Below, in pieces: positions 8,614-16,397 of a DNA stretch of 46,172 nucleotides (within the stretch, counting starts at the first letter, position 1; every line of letters begins with the position of its first letter). This DNA comes from Acidobacteria bacterium RIFCSPLOWO2_02_FULL_61_28 (GTDB taxonomy: Bacteria > Acidobacteriota > Terriglobia > 2-12-FULL-54-10). Under the pieces are notes generated by a model that was not told the DNA's origin, searched no databases, and worked only from the letters and a program-made list of their open reading frames with translations. The position numbers were made by a program, and so were the translations under genes. The stretch covers positions 1 to 46,172 of the forward strand of contig MEKR01000138.1 in NCBI GenBank assembly GCA_001767035.1, in the 5' to 3' direction.

Positions 8614-9243
8614 TCAAGCGCGCGGTTCGGGAACGCGGAGCAGCAGCCCCCGCCGGGCCTGCTCGTAGTCTTCAGGAGTATTCAGGTTCTGAAACAACCG
8701 GCCCTCCGGATCGTAGGGCTTCCACTCCGCGCGCGGCACTGCTCGCAGCCGCAACCGCCGGTAAACATCCTTGATCTTTCGCTGGCCCCCACGCAAGGCC
8801 TCCTCGATGGGGGCCAGACAGGAGCGAGCATAGACGGCGCACAGCGGTTCGTACTCAACCTCTTCCGATCCCGGGACCACCGCGTCGGCATCCGATTCCT
8901 GGGCAATCCGCAGCAGAAGTCTCAGAAAATCGGGCGAAAGGTACGGCATGTCACAGCCGACCACCAAGGTAAAGCGGGCCACGGAATGCGCCAGCGCAGC
9001 ATGAATCCCGCCCAGCGGTCCCTGCTCTGGAATAACATCTTCGATGACCGGAAATCCCCACGCCGCGTATTTTTCCGCGTCGCCCACGAGTGAAACATCA
9101 ATACAAACCTGCCGTACTCGTTGCGCCACCCACACTCCCAACGGTTCGTCACCGAAGGGAAGCAACGCCTTGTCTTGCCCCATGCGGCTGCTCCGTCCGC
9201 CGGTGAGGACATACCCGTGACACAGACTGCGAACATTGGACAT
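8614..9243 (-). CDS. mobA: Molybdenum cofactor guanylyltransferase
   Basis: MobA transfers GMP from GTP to molybdopterin, making the guanine dinucleotide cofactor used by DMSO-reductase family enzymes. The 209-residue protein opens with the nucleotidyltransferase loop LTGGRSSRMGQDKALLPFG (about 13-31), followed by DVIPEQGPLGGI and the metal-binding aspartate in VVGCDMPYLSP. The C-terminal FQNLNTPEDY is also typical of the family. ATG 9243 was preferred because the family start lies there and AGGA precedes it; an upstream in-frame start at 9303 would add 20 unrelated residues. It overlaps or abuts the ABC ATPase gene downstream. A MobB-like P-loop gene is at 40413, far away. No molybdoenzyme is encoded in the window. 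Confidence 0.93.
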   Translation of the reverse strand: MSNVRSLCHGYVLTGGRSSRMGQDKALLPFGDEPLGVWVAQRVRQVCIDVSLVGDAEKYAAWGFPVIEDVIPEQGPLGGIHAALAHSVARFTLVVGCDMPYLSPDFLRLLLRIAQESDADAVVPGSEEVEYEPLCAVYARSCLAPIEEALRGGQRKIKDVYRRLRLRAVPRAEWKPYDPEGRLFQNLNTPEDYEQARRGLLLRVPEPRA

Positions 9244-9417
9244 ACAGCTTGATCCTATCATGAACCCCAGCGCTGAATTGCGCAGTTGCGGCTTGTCCGA
9301 CAATGCTGCTTTTCCCGAACCCCGAGCTAGACTTCGCCCGGTAAATTCCCTATGCTGGAGGCAGGGGACGGAAAAATTTCCAGACCCCTTACAGGCGGGA
9401 ATGCCTCATCCACCAGC

Positions 9418-10167
9418 ATGGCTATTCGCACCTATCGCACCAGCTTTGACTTTGGCTTTGACTTCCGCCTGACGCCCGCGGTCAAGAATCTGCTCATCGC
9501 CAACGTGGCAGCCTTCGTGGTCAGCGCGCTGGCAAGCCGCGCCGGCTTCGGTCTCCTGTTCGATGCGCTCGCGCTGACTCCCTATCTGGTGACTCATCGG
9601 TTGGCCTTCTGGCAGCCGTTCACCTACCTGTTTCTCCATGCGGGCGTCTGGCACATCCTGTTCAACATGCTGGCGCTCTGGATGTTCGGCTGCGAGCTGG
9701 AACGAACCTGGGGGACCCGCCGGTTCCTTTACTACTATTTGTTGACAGGCGTCGGCGCGGGGCTGACGGTCATTATGGTAGGCCCGTCTTCACCGGTCTC
9801 CACCGTGGGGGCGTCGGGGGCGGTTTACGGCATCTTGCTGGCCTATGGAGTCCTTTTCCCGAACCGGATCATCCTCGTCCCTATTCTCTTTTTCTTCTTC
9901 TTCCCGATCCCGGCCAAGTATTTCGTGATGATTATGGGCGGCATCGCGTTTCTATCCGCGGTCAGCATGCCCGGGAGTCTGGTCAGTCACGTGGCCCACC
10001 TGGGAGGGATGGCGTTCGGCTATCTCTACCTGCGCGGGCGGCCCTCCTATTTTGATTTCCGCAACCGCTATTACCGCTGGCGGCGGCAGAACCTCAAGCG
10101 CCAGTTTGACGTCTACATGCGCGACCGGGACCACGAAGGACCGCGTCGCGGGCCCAGGGTTCACTAG
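9418..10167 (+). CDS. Rhomboid family intramembrane serine protease
   Basis: This inner-membrane protein of 249 residues has six to seven hydrophobic segments. The catalytic serine is in STVGASGAVYG (Ser133) and the catalytic histidine in VSHVAHLGGMAFG (His194), the standard rhomboid dyad. The HAGVWHILFNMLALW segment carries the conserved HxxxN-type region between early helices. A very hydrophobic phenylalanine stretch occurs near 157-162. The C-terminal 40 residues are basic, aromatic and cytoplasmic. The start is uncertain: ATG 9418 fits the domain, an in-frame ATG at 9352 would add 22 residues, and neither has a clear ribosome binding site. It is divergent from mobA. The substrate cannot be predicted. 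Confidence 0.9.
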   Translation: MAIRTYRTSFDFGFDFRLTPAVKNLLIANVAAFVVSALASRAGFGLLFDALALTPYLVTHRLAFWQPFTYLFLHAGVWHILFNMLALWMFGCELERTWGTRRFLYYYLLTGVGAGLTVIMVGPSSPVSTVGASGAVYGILLAYGVLFPNRIILVPILFFFFFPIPAKYFVMIMGGIAFLSAVSMPGSLVSHVAHLGGMAFGYLYLRGRPSYFDFRNRYYRWRRQNLKRQFDVYMRDRDHEGPRRGPRVH

Positions 10168-10188
10168 CCCGGTTCACAAATTGAGCAG

Positions 10189-10252
10189 ATTGTCATCCTG
10201 AGGCTTGTCCTGAGCGAAGCCGAAGGAAGCGTAGCGACGAAGGACCTGCACT
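10189..10252. repeat. Short dispersed repeat of the GTCATCCTGAG...GCGAAG type
   Basis: The stretch has the words GTCATCCTGAGG, CCTGAGCGAAGCCGAAGG and GCGACGAAGGACCTGCA. It matches a repeat style common between genes of several environmental phyla. A shorter relative, CCTGAGCGGAGCCGAAGG, lies inside a coding region at 40716-40743. It fills much of the gap between the rhomboid gene and tyrS. Confidence 0.55.
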
Positions 10253-10321
10253 TCTTCTTTCCTGCGAAATCAGCGAAACAAATCCAATTCTGACTGCGCC
10301 GGACTGCCGCTCCCGCGATGA

Positions 10322-10327
10322 TATAAT
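10322..10327 (+). promoter_or_regulatory. Consensus -10 element of tyrS
   Basis: TATAAT lies just 10 bp before the tyrS ATG. Transcription would start at about 10334-10338, so the mRNA would be nearly leaderless. No good -35 hexamer is visible at the right distance and no Shine-Dalgarno sequence fits between the -10 box and the ATG. Confidence 0.5.
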
Positions 10328-10337
10328 CGGCAGTGCC

Positions 10338-11915
10338 ATGGCTTTCCACGACGTTTCTCCCGGCGCCGCCGATCACGAGATCGAACACCAACTGGAATAT
10401 CTCCGCAAGGGGACCGTCGAGATCATCCGCGAGGAGGAGCTGCGGCAGAAGCTCGTGGACGCGCGCCAGGCGAACCGCCCCCTGCGGATCAAAGCAGGCT
10501 TTGATCCGACCGCCCCCGACTTGCACCTGGGCCACACGGTCCTGCTCCGCAAGCTCAAACATTTTCAAGACCTGGGGCACACGGTCATTTTCCTGATCGG
10601 GGACTTTACCGGCATGATCGGTGACCCGAGCGGGCGCACCGTCACTCGCCCGCCGCTCACCCGCGAAGAAGTCGCCGCCAATGCCGACACGTACAAAGCG
10701 CAGGTCTTCAAGATTCTCGATTCGAAAAAAACTCAGATCGCATTCAACAGCACATGGCTTTCCCATCTCTCAAGCGCCGATCTGACCCGCCTCTGCTCCC
10801 GTTACACTGTGGCCCGTCTGCTCGAACGCGATGACTTCTCGAACCGCTACAAGAAGGGCGTGCCGATTTCTGTTCATGAGCTGCTCTATCCGCTTTTCCA
10901 GGGATACGACTCCGTGGCTCTGGAAGCCGACGCCGAGCTGGGCGGCACGGACCAGAAATTCAACCTCCTGGTCGGGCGCGATCTCCAGCGGGAATACGGG
11001 CAGGCTTCGCAAGTGGTGATGACCGTGCCGATCCTCGAAGGCACCGACGGCTTCCAGAAGATGTCGAAGTCGCTCTCGAACGCCATCGGACTCACCGAGC
11101 CACCGCAGGAGATGTTCGGCAAGCTCATGTCTATCTCCGACGAGATGATGTACCGCTACTACGAGCTGCTGACGGACATGCCTCTGGCCGAGATCGCGGG
11201 GTTGCGCGAGAAGGCCGCTTCTGGTGCAGTCAACCCGATGCAACTCAAGATGGACTTGGCCCGCCGGATCGTCTCGGACTTCCACTCGGCGCAGGCGGGC
11301 AGGGAAGCCGAGGAGAGGTTCCGTCGAGAGATCCAGCATCACGAAATACCGAAGCAAGTTGAACCAAGCCTAGTTCGTCTCGATTGGTTTATGGCTCTGT
11401 CGGAAACTGTGAGGTCACCAGCTCGTCCAATTACAGAAAACCAAACAGTAGAGCCTGCCCTTGTAACTCCCCCAGAAGCTGAAGAAAGACGCTCTATCAA
11501 GCTTGACCGTCTGCTTGCCACAGTCGGTTTGGCGAGTTCCGTCAGCGATGCGGCACGCAAGATAAAAGCAGGGGCGGTCTTTCTCAATGGGAACCGGTGG
11601 CGCGAGCCAGTATTACAGCTTGACACGAGTCGAACAAATGAGTTGCTGGTCAAGGTCGGCCGGAGCTACATGAAGATTTTGCTTTCTGGTAAAGAGCTCA
11701 CGCCCGATTTGTTGAAGGCTAAGGCGGAGGAAGTGATACTACAGATTCTAAATAACCCAGATTTTACTATGAGGAGCTTTAAGGTAATCAAGAAGAGACT
11801 AGGCGGCTTCGAAGATGAAGAACTCAGAAGGATGTTAGTCAGTTTAGGTGCAGTCCGGTTCCAGAAAGCAGACGGAACGGAGCTTTGGGGGCTAAGAAAT
11901 CGAAATAAATCCTGA
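10338..11915 (+). CDS. tyrS: Tyrosyl-tRNA synthetase with unusual C-terminal extension
   Basis: This class I synthetase charges tRNA-Tyr. The 525-residue product has the HIGH-like motif DLHLGH (61-66), the tyrosine pocket region [22 protein letters not shown] (about 202-209) and KMSKS (241-245). An S4 RNA-binding domain follows at about 388-450 ([16 protein letters not shown]). It is about 100 residues longer than usual for this type. From about nucleotide 11335 the DNA becomes visibly richer in A+T. That part encodes a linker, the S4 domain and a 70-residue helical tail (about 455-525) with [24 protein letters not shown] and ELWGLRNR, which looks like a winged-helix fold. The tail may be a recombined or acquired segment. 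It has its own -10 box and probably a leaderless mRNA. Confidence 0.93.
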   Translation: MAFHDVSPGAADHEIEHQLEYLRKGTVEIIREEELRQKLVDARQANRPLRIKAGFDPTAPDLHLGHTVLLRKLKHFQDLGHTVIFLIGDFTGMIGDPSGRTVTRPPLTREEVAANADTYKAQVFKILDSKKTQIAFNSTWLSHLSSADLTRLCSRYTVARLLERDDFSNRYKKGVPISVHELLYPLFQGYDSVALEADAELGGTDQKFNLLVGRDLQREYGQASQVVMTVPILEGTDGFQKMSKSLSNAIGLTEPPQEMFGKLMSISDEMMYRYYELLTDMPLAEIAGLREKAASGAVNPMQLKMDLARRIVSDFHSAQAGREAEERFRREIQHHEIPKQVEPSLVRLDWFMALSETVRSPARPITENQTVEPALVTPPEAEERRSIKLDRLLATVGLASSVSDAARKIKAGAVFLNGNRWREPVLQLDTSRTNELLVKVGRSYMKILLSGKELTPDLLKAKAEEVILQILNNPDFTMRSFKVIKKRLGGFEDEELRRMLVSLGAVRFQKADGTELWGLRNRNKS

Positions 11916-11954
11916 TGCGTAGATTCTTATCGGATATGCCAACCGAGATTCAAT

Positions 11955-12539
11955 ATGCCTCCCACAAAAATCCGCGTCAAGCTCGTCTCGGAAGCCGCCG
12001 AGTACGTCTCGATCACCCACGTCGTGCAGCGGGACTTCAGTCTGACGGAACTCGTCGAGACAATGCTGCCGATTCTGGGGAAGGACGCGCCGCGCATTCG
12101 CCAGATTCTTCGCGCCGGGACGCTCTCGACTGGCGAGTACCGCTATCGCTGGGAACCGCTCGAAGTGGAAGAACGAGACCTCGAATCTCTGCTCGGCAGC
12201 TTGCCCGGCCCGGAGCCGTCGCGCGCGTTTCAGCCGGATACCTGTTTTCTGGTTCGCTTCCGGCGCGGCCCGGAGACGCTCGATCTTCCGCGCGAGTCGG
12301 CTTCCCGAAAACAGCTTTTTGCGCGGCAAAGTTTCTGGGATGGATTACTCGCGCTGGCGGGCGATGTTCACTACGCGGATTATTCGCACGCCGACCGCGC
12401 CGACGTCTTCGCGCTTCCGCTTGACCGCGACACGGCAGAGCAGTTGTGCGGGTTGCTCTCTCTATTCAAGCCCAGAAGCGCCGCCGAGCGCCTGGAGCGA
12501 TTCCGCCCCGAACGCATCGAGTGGCTCAGCCGCCGGTAG
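11955..12539 (+). CDS. Conserved-looking hypothetical protein, unrecognised
   Basis: I do not recognise this 194-residue protein. It has no signal peptide or membrane segment, is rich in Arg, Leu and Glu, and looks soluble. The N-terminal 60 residues contain the stretch VETMLPILGKDAPRIRQIL, and the middle carries EYRYRWEPLEVEERDLESLL. Codon use and GC content are those of the GC-rich chromosome, unlike the AT-richer tail of tyrS that ends 39 bp upstream. Its strong third-position GC bias supports real coding. The ATG 11955 has no clear ribosome binding site; it might be translated from the tyrS transcript. It converges with the kelch gene downstream, with 53 bp between them. Confidence 0.65.
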   Translation: MPPTKIRVKLVSEAAEYVSITHVVQRDFSLTELVETMLPILGKDAPRIRQILRAGTLSTGEYRYRWEPLEVEERDLESLLGSLPGPEPSRAFQPDTCFLVRFRRGPETLDLPRESASRKQLFARQSFWDGLLALAGDVHYADYSHADRADVFALPLDRDTAEQLCGLLSLFKPRSAAERLERFRPERIEWLSRR

Positions 12540-12592
12540 TCCCCCAGCGAGAGTGGAAAGACATTTTTTGGGGAAATCTTGGCTCCTGAGCC

Positions 12593-13924
12593 TCACGGCT
12601 TCCGCTGATTGAGTGGCACTCTTATCTCGGCTCCTTCGGTAGCGGTATTGCCGAAACTGTCCATCACCCGGTAGGTCACGGTGTATATGCGTCCCGGCCC
12701 CTTGCCGGAACGCTCGGCCCGCAGCAGGAACGAGCGATCGTCTGAGCCGACACTTGCTCCTTGGATGTCGTTCGGCGTATCGCCATCGCCTAAGCCGTTG
12801 TCGGGTTCATTGCTGATGATGGACACGAGGGTCACTACCGGGTTCGGATCGCAGCTATCGGTTACCTGGAAGATTGCCGTAACGGGAACGAGTTGGTGGT
12901 TGGGGGGCCAGAGCACGCTCGGCGTCAGCGTGATGCGGAGCGTGGGCGTCGTATTGCAGGCCGCATTATACAGCTCCGCGCTGGCCAGGGCGGAGCCGTT
13001 GTATCCGCCCGCGACCAGGACCTTGCCATTGGGCAGCAGGGTCGCCGTGGTTGTGTACCGGGCAGCGTTCATCGAGCCGGTGGGAGTGAAGGTCCCTGTG
13101 GCCGGATCGTACAGCTCCGCACTGGCCAAGTAGCTGTGTCCGCTGTGTCCGCCCGCGACCAGGACCTTGCCATTGGGCAGCAGGGTCGCCGTGGTATCGT
13201 ACCGGGCAGCGTTCATCGAGCCGGTGGGAGTGAAGGTCCCTGTGGCCGGATCGTACAGATCCGCGCTGGCCAAGGGGCCGTATCCGCCCGCGACCAGGAC
13301 CTTGCCATTGGGCAGCAGGGTCGCCGTGGTCTGGGACCGGGCAGTACTCATCGAGCCGGTGAGAGTGAAGATCCCTGTGGCCGGATCGTAAAGCTCCGCA
13401 CTGGCCAAGGCGCCTAAGTTGGCTCCGCCCGCAACCAGGACCTTGCCATTGGGCAGCAGGGTTGCCGTGGGGAGGGACCGGCGAGTGCTCATCGAGCCGG
13501 TGGGAGTGAAGGTCTCTGTGGCCGGATCGTACAGCTCCGCACTGGCCAAGGGGCCGAAGCCGAAGATGTATCCGCCCGCGACCAGGACCTTGCTATTGGG
13601 CAGTAGGGTCGCCGTGGGTGCGGACCGGGCAGTGCTCATCGAGCCGGTGGGAGTGAAGGTCCCTGTGGCCGGATCGTACAGCTCCGCACTGGCCGAGGAG
13701 CCTAAGTTGTATCCGCCCGCGACCAGGACCTTGCCATTGGGCAGCAGGGTCGCCGTGGGGAGGTCCCGGGCAGTGCTCATCGAGCCAGTGGCGCTGAAGG
13801 TCTGGGCCTTGGCTGCTACGGGATGAAAAAAGAAACTACCAGAAGAGAAGAAAACGGAAAAGAAGAGAAGAGAGCGAAGGCTTCTCTTCACCGAAAATTC
13901 TTGCGGTCTGCTGTTCGGTTTCAT
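12593..13924 (-). CDS. Secreted kelch-repeat beta-propeller protein
   Basis: This 443-residue exported protein begins with a signal peptide (basic MKPNSRPQEFSVKRSLR, then a hydrophobic phenylalanine- and serine-rich core ending near AKAQ). Six kelch-type repeats of 45-51 residues follow, each with GSMSTAR or GSMNAAR, TATLLPNGKVLVAGG, SAELYDPATGTFTPT; six blades would close one propeller. The C-terminal 110 residues (TLTPSVLWPPNHQLVPV, DSCDPNP, SNEPDNGLGDGDTPNDI) form an Ig-like domain often found after such repeats. ATG 13924 was chosen because GGAGG stands 7 bases upstream. The repeats are nearly identical in DNA. The protein probably acts outside the cell or at its surface; ligand unknown. 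Confidence 0.88.
   Translation of the reverse strand: MKPNSRPQEFSVKRSLRSLLFFSVFFSSGSFFFHPVAAKAQTFSATGSMSTARDLPTATLLPNGKVLVAGGYNLGSSASAELYDPATGTFTPTGSMSTARSAPTATLLPNSKVLVAGGYIFGFGPLASAELYDPATETFTPTGSMSTRRSLPTATLLPNGKVLVAGGANLGALASAELYDPATGIFTLTGSMSTARSQTTATLLPNGKVLVAGGYGPLASADLYDPATGTFTPTGSMNAARYDTTATLLPNGKVLVAGGHSGHSYLASAELYDPATGTFTPTGSMNAARYTTTATLLPNGKVLVAGGYNGSALASAELYNAACNTTPTLRITLTPSVLWPPNHQLVPVTAIFQVTDSCDPNPVVTLVSIISNEPDNGLGDGDTPNDIQGASVGSDDRSFLLRAERSGKGPGRIYTVTYRVMDSFGNTATEGAEIRVPLNQRKP
12970..13800. repeat. Tandem coding repeat, six units of about 135-155 bp
   Basis: The words CCCGCGACCAGGACCTTGCC and GGCAGCAGGGTCGCCGTGG recur at 13000, 13150, 13290, 13440, 13580 and 13710 with few differences. 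These are the kelch blades. Units differ mostly in the 6-15 bp encoding the loop after VAGG, and unit length varies in steps of three bases. Confidence 0.85.
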
Positions 13925-14055
13925 GAGTCGCCTCCAAATACGAGAAGGTCCGCGCAAGCCAACGCTTCACCTTGCTGAGGGGAACAAAGAGTCCCAATAC
14001 TTATAGGATATTCGCCTGCCTGTGTCAAGAAAAAAGATCGGGCTCGCACCCATCC

Positions 14056-14112
14056 TTGACGGCCGCGCTCGCGTCGTTTATCCTGTAAGAGTTGGTGTTA
14101 CCTAATAACACC
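14056..14112 (+). promoter_or_regulatory. Promoter and palindromic operator of the ribbon-helix-helix gene
   Basis: TTGACG (14056-14061), a 17-bp spacer and TATCCT (14079-14084) form a good sigma70 promoter. Just downstream is a perfect palindrome, GGTGTTA-CCTAA-TAACACC (14094-14112), ending 2 bp before the ATG. It would cover the transcription start and leader, a usual arrangement for autoregulation by a ribbon-helix-helix antitoxin. Confidence 0.65.
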
Positions 14113-14114
14113 CG

Positions 14115-14411
14115 ATGACAATGAGAACGCGCAAAACGATTACGATCTCACTTCCGCCCGTAATGGCCCGGCGAGTGGAGAAGCATATGAAACGGGAGCA
14201 GCGCACCCGCTCCGAGCTTGTCCGGGAAGCGCTGCGAACGTACTTCTCGACTCGGGAGTTTCCGGAAGAGACTCCTACACCCGCCGAGCTTCGAGCGATC
14301 CGCCGCGGAGAGGCTTCGATCCAGCGGGGTGACTATATCACCCTTGAACAACTCCGCCGAGAAGAACAAATGGCTCGTCGTCCTCGCCGGGCCCGCGCGA
14401 AAATCGCTTAA
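14115..14411 (+). CDS. CopG-like ribbon-helix-helix DNA-binding protein, orphan antitoxin
   Basis: The 98-residue protein has a ribbon-helix-helix fold at its N-terminus: strand KTITISLPPVMARRVEK, then helices around REQRTRSELVREALRTYF (about 5-45). Such proteins are typically antitoxins or plasmid-type repressors that bind palindromic operators as dimers of dimers. The C-terminal half is charged and would be the toxin-binding, protease-sensitive part. No toxin gene follows; the next 290 bp are repeats. The start could also be the second ATG at 14121. No Shine-Dalgarno site is visible because the operator palindrome fills the leader. Confidence 0.8.
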   Translation: MTMRTRKTITISLPPVMARRVEKHMKREQRTRSELVREALRTYFSTREFPEETPTPAELRAIRRGEASIQRGDYITLEQLRREEQMARRPRRARAKIA

Positions 14412-14430
14412 ATGCATCCCGCCGCTGGCA

Positions 14431-14639
14431 AGCCCCGGAGGGGCGGAAGATTCTAGCCCTGGGCGTAAGCCCTGGGAAAAGGGATTTCCAAAAAACCAAA
14501 GCCCCGGTAGGGGCGACAGAAATCGCGCTTCTACACTGCGTTGGGATTCTTTCTTTCGCCCCTCCGGGGCTGGTATGCATCCCCACCTACAAACCCACGG
14601 CTTGCGCCGTGGGCTACATTCTGTCGCCCCTGCGGGGCT
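14431..14639. repeat. Nest of REP-like inverted repeats
   Basis: GCCCCGGAGGGGC (14432-14444) pairs with GCCCCTCCGGGGC (14558-14570). GCCCCGGTAGGGGCGACAGA (from 14501) pairs with the inverse starting TTCTGTCGCCCC at 14619. A further hairpin is CCCACGGC-TTGC-GCCGTGGG (14594-14613). The arms are interleaved, so alternative foldings are possible. The segment fills the gap between the orphan antitoxin gene and the 3' end of the aspartokinase gene. Confidence 0.8.
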
Positions 14640-14704
14640 GATTGGCGGAGAGGTTTGGAGATTTCGATGCTAGGCAAGAACGATGAAACCGCGTCAGCCC
14701 CGAA

Positions 14705-16117
14705 TTAAACGCTCTGAGCCGCGCTAGGGACAATGAACTCCTGGTGAATCGCTTTGACGGCGGCGGCGCGGTCTTGGAGAGCCACGACGCAGGAGATATT
14801 CGATTCTGACGACCCTTGCGCGATGGCGATCACGTTGACTTTTTCGCGGCCCAGCGCGCCGAAGAGCCGCCCCGAGATGCCGGGAGTCCCCCTCATCCCT
14901 TCGCCGATCAGCGCGACGGCGGCTACGTCCTCGCGCTCAATCGGCTCCAAGTAATCGTGGCTAAGCTCCAGCCGGAACGCCTGCGCGAGGGCCGCCTGCG
15001 CCTTCTCCGCCGCGCTCTGCGGCACCAGCAGGCAGAAGCTGTCTTGATAGGACGCCTGCGTCACCATCAGAATCTCGACCTGGGAGTGCGAGAGCGCCTC
15101 GAAGGTGCGCGCGAACAGCTCGGTGGTTCCCGGCGTGCCGTTGCTGCGCAGCGTGAGCAGGCTGACCGGAGCGAGCGAGGTCACGGCCTTGGGGCCGAGC
15201 GGGCTGCCTGCGTGTGGCGCGCCGATGCGCGTCCCCGGCTTTTCGGGAGCGAAGGTGTTCTTGATCCACACCGGGATCATGCGGGTGAGGAGCGGCGCGA
15301 GCGTCTTGTGGTGAAGCACTTTCGCGCCCATGTGGGAAAGCTCGGCGGCCTCTTCGTAGGTCAACTCGTCGAGGAACCGGGCTTCGCCGACCATCTTGGG
15401 ATCGGCGCTCAGGACGCCGTCCACGTCGGTCCAAATCCATAGTTCGTCTGCGTCAAGCGCCGCCGCGACGATGGACGCCGAATAATCCGAGCCGCCGCGC
15501 CCGAGCGTCGTGCGAACGCCGCCGCGCGTTGCGCCGAGAAAGCCGGTGACCACGGGCACGGTACCCTTCTCGGTCATCGGCAACAAGACTCGCCGCATCG
15601 CCTCACGAGTCTCCTTCATCAGCGGCGGGGCGCTTCCGAAGTTGTCCTCCGTCACCAGGCAGGTTGCCGTGTCCACGGCCTGCGCCGGGATTCCCTGGTC
15701 GTCCAGATGCTGCGCGAGCAGCGTTGCCGACATGCGCTCGCCCACCGAAAGTCCGGCGTCCATCGCGCGCAGCGGCAGCTCGCGCAACAGCGCCATGCCG
15801 GCGCAGAGCTTCTCGAACTCCGCGAGAATTTCGCTGACCGCGGTTGCGACCTGCTCCCGGCGCGGCCCGGGGAACAGCTCTTCGATGGCGCGGAGGTGCT
15901 TCTGGCGCAGGTACTGGAGCTTCTCTGCGACTACCGCCTCGTTGCCGGCGGCTGCGGACCGCGCCGACTCGAGCAGCGCCTCCGTCACCGTGCTCATCGC
16001 CGAGACCACCACCACCACCGGAGCGTGCTTGCGGACACCGCGGGCGACGATTTCCTTCACGCCGCGGAAACACTGCGCGTCGCCCACCGAGGTTCCGCCG
16101 AATTTCATCACCAGCAT
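14705..16117 (-). CDS. lysC: Aspartate kinase (monofunctional, ACT-regulated)
   Basis: The enzyme phosphorylates aspartate, the first step to lysine, methionine and threonine. The 470-residue protein starts MLVMKFGGTSVGD, the conserved kinase loop. Next come SVGERMSATLLAQHL, the nucleotide site TRGGVRTTLGRGGSDYSAS and WTDVDGVLSADP. Two ACT domains follow (about 310-460), the second with NVIAIAQGSSESNISCVV, so feedback inhibition by an amino acid end product is likely. Length and architecture resemble E. coli LysC and the kinase part of ThrA, not the two-start Bacillus type. AGGAAAA lies 9 bases before the ATG. No other lysine or threonine pathway gene is adjacent. The symbol is by family resemblance. 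Confidence 0.93.
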   Translation of the reverse strand: MLVMKFGGTSVGDAQCFRGVKEIVARGVRKHAPVVVVVSAMSTVTEALLESARSAAAGNEAVVAEKLQYLRQKHLRAIEELFPGPRREQVATAVSEILAEFEKLCAGMALLRELPLRAMDAGLSVGERMSATLLAQHLDDQGIPAQAVDTATCLVTEDNFGSAPPLMKETREAMRRVLLPMTEKGTVPVVTGFLGATRGGVRTTLGRGGSDYSASIVAAALDADELWIWTDVDGVLSADPKMVGEARFLDELTYEEAAELSHMGAKVLHHKTLAPLLTRMIPVWIKNTFAPEKPGTRIGAPHAGSPLGPKAVTSLAPVSLLTLRSNGTPGTTELFARTFEALSHSQVEILMVTQASYQDSFCLLVPQSAAEKAQAALAQAFRLELSHDYLEPIEREDVAAVALIGEGMRGTPGISGRLFGALGREKVNVIAIAQGSSESNISCVVALQDRAAAVKAIHQEFIVPSAAQSV

Positions 16118-16397
16118 TGCTTAGTTTTCCTGCCTTCACAGCGCGAGCAATGTCTGCGCCGCATACGGCGAGCGCTTGAAGGAGACAACTTTACTTTTTA
16201 TCCCGAACTCGGGGGTATGTCAACTGGCTAGGGGATTTGCAAACTGGATGTGTTAGAAGTGTGCTTAGCTGAAGATCACCAAGAAGTCAATCTTCATTCG
16301 TTCCGTTAATATATTATACTTTTCATGCTTTGCTTGGATCGGAGTGAGCAGGCCCCGGTGGGAAGGAGCCCTTCATAGCTACATCTAAAGGAGTTCT

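Noticed and set aside
12970..13800. Regular repeats that could suggest a CRISPR array
   Set aside because: Units are 135-155 bp, in frame and coding for kelch blades; no short repeat-spacer pattern.
16118..16397. Amino-acid-binding leader (lysine riboswitch) for the aspartokinase gene
   Set aside because: The 5' side shows no lysine-box motifs, and the AT-rich part fits a promoter for the divergent DUF4365 gene.
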